DNA of 7,372 nucleotides from 4484-232 sp964486555 (GTDB lineage Bacteria > Thermotogota > Thermotogae > Thermotogales > Thermotogaceae), in assembly GCA_964486555.1 (NCBI GenBank), contig CAZANP010000075.1, forward strand, positions 1 to 7,372, read 5' to 3'. Both the position numbers and the translations under genes were made by a program. The notes beneath the pieces are model-generated. The model had not been told where the DNA came from. It worked only from the letters and a program-made list of their open reading frames with translations, and made no database searches. The number at the start of each line of letters is the position of its first letter. Positions within the stretch are counted from its first letter, which is position 1. Below, in pieces: positions 6,320 through 7,372 of the stretch.

Positions 6320-7300
6320 TCACTCGAATATATCGGAGAAGGTATCTTTCAAATCGTCGGTAACGTTTTTAAGATCTTTCCAATCTATCGCGTAGGATCT
6401 TTTGAGAAGTTCTTCAAGCTTTGGAGCGCCTTCCGGCATATCAACGTCTGGCCTTACAGGGATCAAACTTCCTTTTTCAACAAGGACTTTTTGACCCTCT
6501 TTGGACAGGACGAAATCCACGAACTTCTTCGCTTCTTTCGGGTGTTTTGTCGTTGCGATTATCCCTATAGGGCTCCATATGAGGACGTTGTTCTTTTCAG
6601 GATAGATGAGATCAACAGGAGATCCTTTGGCTTTCAAAGATCTGATCATGTAGTCAAGAACGATGGCCACTTTGTATGAACCGTTCGCGAGTTCTTGAGA
6701 CACCGTTTTATTTGAACTCACAATCGTCAAGCCATTTTCAGACAGTTTTTCGAGGAAATCCCATCCATGAAGCTTCACCATGGTGTAGAGCCATACAAGG
6801 CTGGTTCCAGAGTAAAGAGGAGAAGCGCTTACCATGGAATCTTTGTACTCCTCTTTCAAAAGGTCTTCCCAGTTCTTCGGAGCCTCTTCCTTCTTCAAAA
6901 GGTCGGTGTTGTAAGCTATGATGACTGACATGATTCTCGTTCCAGTGAAGTAACCGTCCTTGTCTTTGAAAGAATCCGGAACTTTCACAGATTCAGGTGA
7001 GATGTATTTCATAAGAAGGTTTTTCTCTTTCAAATAGATGTAATAGGATGGATCGGCTGTCCACAGGACATCCGCCTTTATCTCCCCTGCCTTCATCTCG
7101 GCCAGGATCTTGGCGGTGACTTTAGATGTTCCAGATCTCCAAACAACGACATCGATATCAGGATAGGCCTTCTCGAAAGCTTTCTCTATCTCCGTGATGA
7201 TAGCAGATGGTACTGATGTGTAGAGTGTTATCTGAGTTTTCGGAAGAAGAAGAGTAGAGAGCAAGACGAAAAAAATGATGAAGCTCAACCTCTTCATCAT
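6320..7300 (-). CDS. ABC transporter periplasmic binding protein, ferric/thiamine/phospho-compound class (AfuA/FbpA-like)
   Basis: This 326-residue protein is first in the operon. It has a signal-like N-terminus (Lys-Arg, then FIIFFVLLSTLLL) without a lipobox Cys. The mature chain opens with ITLYTSVP (24-31). It then shows WRSGTSKVTAKI (54-65), ADVLWTADPS (76-85), SVIIAYNTDLL (125-135), NWEDLL (143-148), GSYKVAIVLDY (207-217) and GSPVDLIYP (226-234), the pattern of type II binding proteins annotated as Fe(III), 2-aminoethylphosphonate or AfuA-like. The tandem Tyr-Tyr that holds iron in FbpA is not present at the equivalent place, which reads DYMIR (216-220), so iron is doubtful. The family also binds thiamine, polyamines and sugar phosphates. 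Tandem ATGs follow AGGAGGTG (7303-7310): the second (7297) has seven bases of spacing from AGGAGG and the first four, so the true start may be one codon later. I saw no convincing promoter in the short upstream stretch that remains. Confidence 0.87.
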   Translation of the reverse strand: MMKRLSFIIFFVLLSTLLLPKTQITLYTSVPSAIITEIEKAFEKAYPDIDVVVWRSGTSKVTAKILAEMKAGEIKADVLWTADPSYYIYLKEKNLLMKYISPESVKVPDSFKDKDGYFTGTRIMSVIIAYNTDLLKKEEAPKNWEDLLKEEYKDSMVSASPLYSGTSLVWLYTMVKLHGWDFLEKLSENGLTIVSSNKTVSQELANGSYKVAIVLDYMIRSLKAKGSPVDLIYPEKNNVLIWSPIGIIATTKHPKEAKKFVDFVLSKEGQKVLVEKGSLIPVRPDVDMPEGAPKLEELLKRSYAIDWKDLKNVTDDLKDTFSDIFE

Positions 7301-7372
7301 AACACCTCCTGAGCGTTTTTACTTTTGGATACACTATCATTCTATCAAAAAAGCGTGGACGATAGGAATAGT

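Noticed and set aside
7158..7340. 60-residue minus-strand frame overlapping the start of the binding-protein gene
   Set aside because: It is in another frame of the signal-peptide region, has no ribosome binding site and no recognisable features.
7311..7372. Promoter for the five-gene operon
   Set aside because: TTGATA (possible -35) and TAGAAT (possible -10) occur but not as a pair with proper spacing. The true promoter may lie beyond the right edge.

Overview
Everything coded here reads on the minus strand. The protein style (Lys/Glu-rich, AGA/AGG and ATA codons), strong GGAGG-type ribosome binding sites, 3-4 base gene junctions and sugar-type ABC components suggest a thermophile of the Thermotogae, probably Thermotoga or a close relative. 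This is inferred from composition and gene style; no rRNA or other marker is present.

Layout in the direction of transcription (right to left). A five-gene, tightly packed unit runs from about 7300 down to 1211. It encodes (1) a ferric/thiamine/phospho-compound type periplasmic binding protein, (2) a fused two-domain ABC permease, (3) the matching MalK/FbpC-type ATPase with a TOBE-like tail, (4) a complete beta-CASP metallo-beta-lactamase nuclease, and (5) a homologue of 2,3-bisphosphoglycerate-independent phosphoglycerate mutase (iPGM, GpmI). A 100-base run of N lies inside gene 5. After about 160 bases of AT-rich intergenic DNA with a candidate promoter and palindrome, a separate gene starts at 1049 and runs off the left edge. 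It encodes a secreted ribose-type sugar-binding protein.

The standout is gene 5. Its parts are in the order C-terminal metal-binding segment, then N-terminal DGWG segment, then phosphotransferase domain. That is a clean circular permutation of iPGM: it begins near native residue 212, runs to the native C-terminus, continues into the native N-terminus and stops near native residue 214. All metal ligands outside the gap and the nucleophilic Ser are kept, but the Arg153-Asp154 substrate pair appears replaced by His-Gly. The N run replaces roughly 150 residues of the family fold, so the true gap is probably near 450 bases rather than 100.

A GC-rich hairpin sits between the binding-protein and permease genes and probably sets their expression ratio; it also shows that the permease should start at the GTG at 6277. 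Genes 1-3 form a complete importer. Why it is co-transcribed with an RNase-like protein and a permuted mutase is open. Uptake of a phosphorylated small molecule is one possibility, but it is only inference. The plus strand shows no credible genes, and no RNA genes, CRISPR arrays or insertion sequences were seen.
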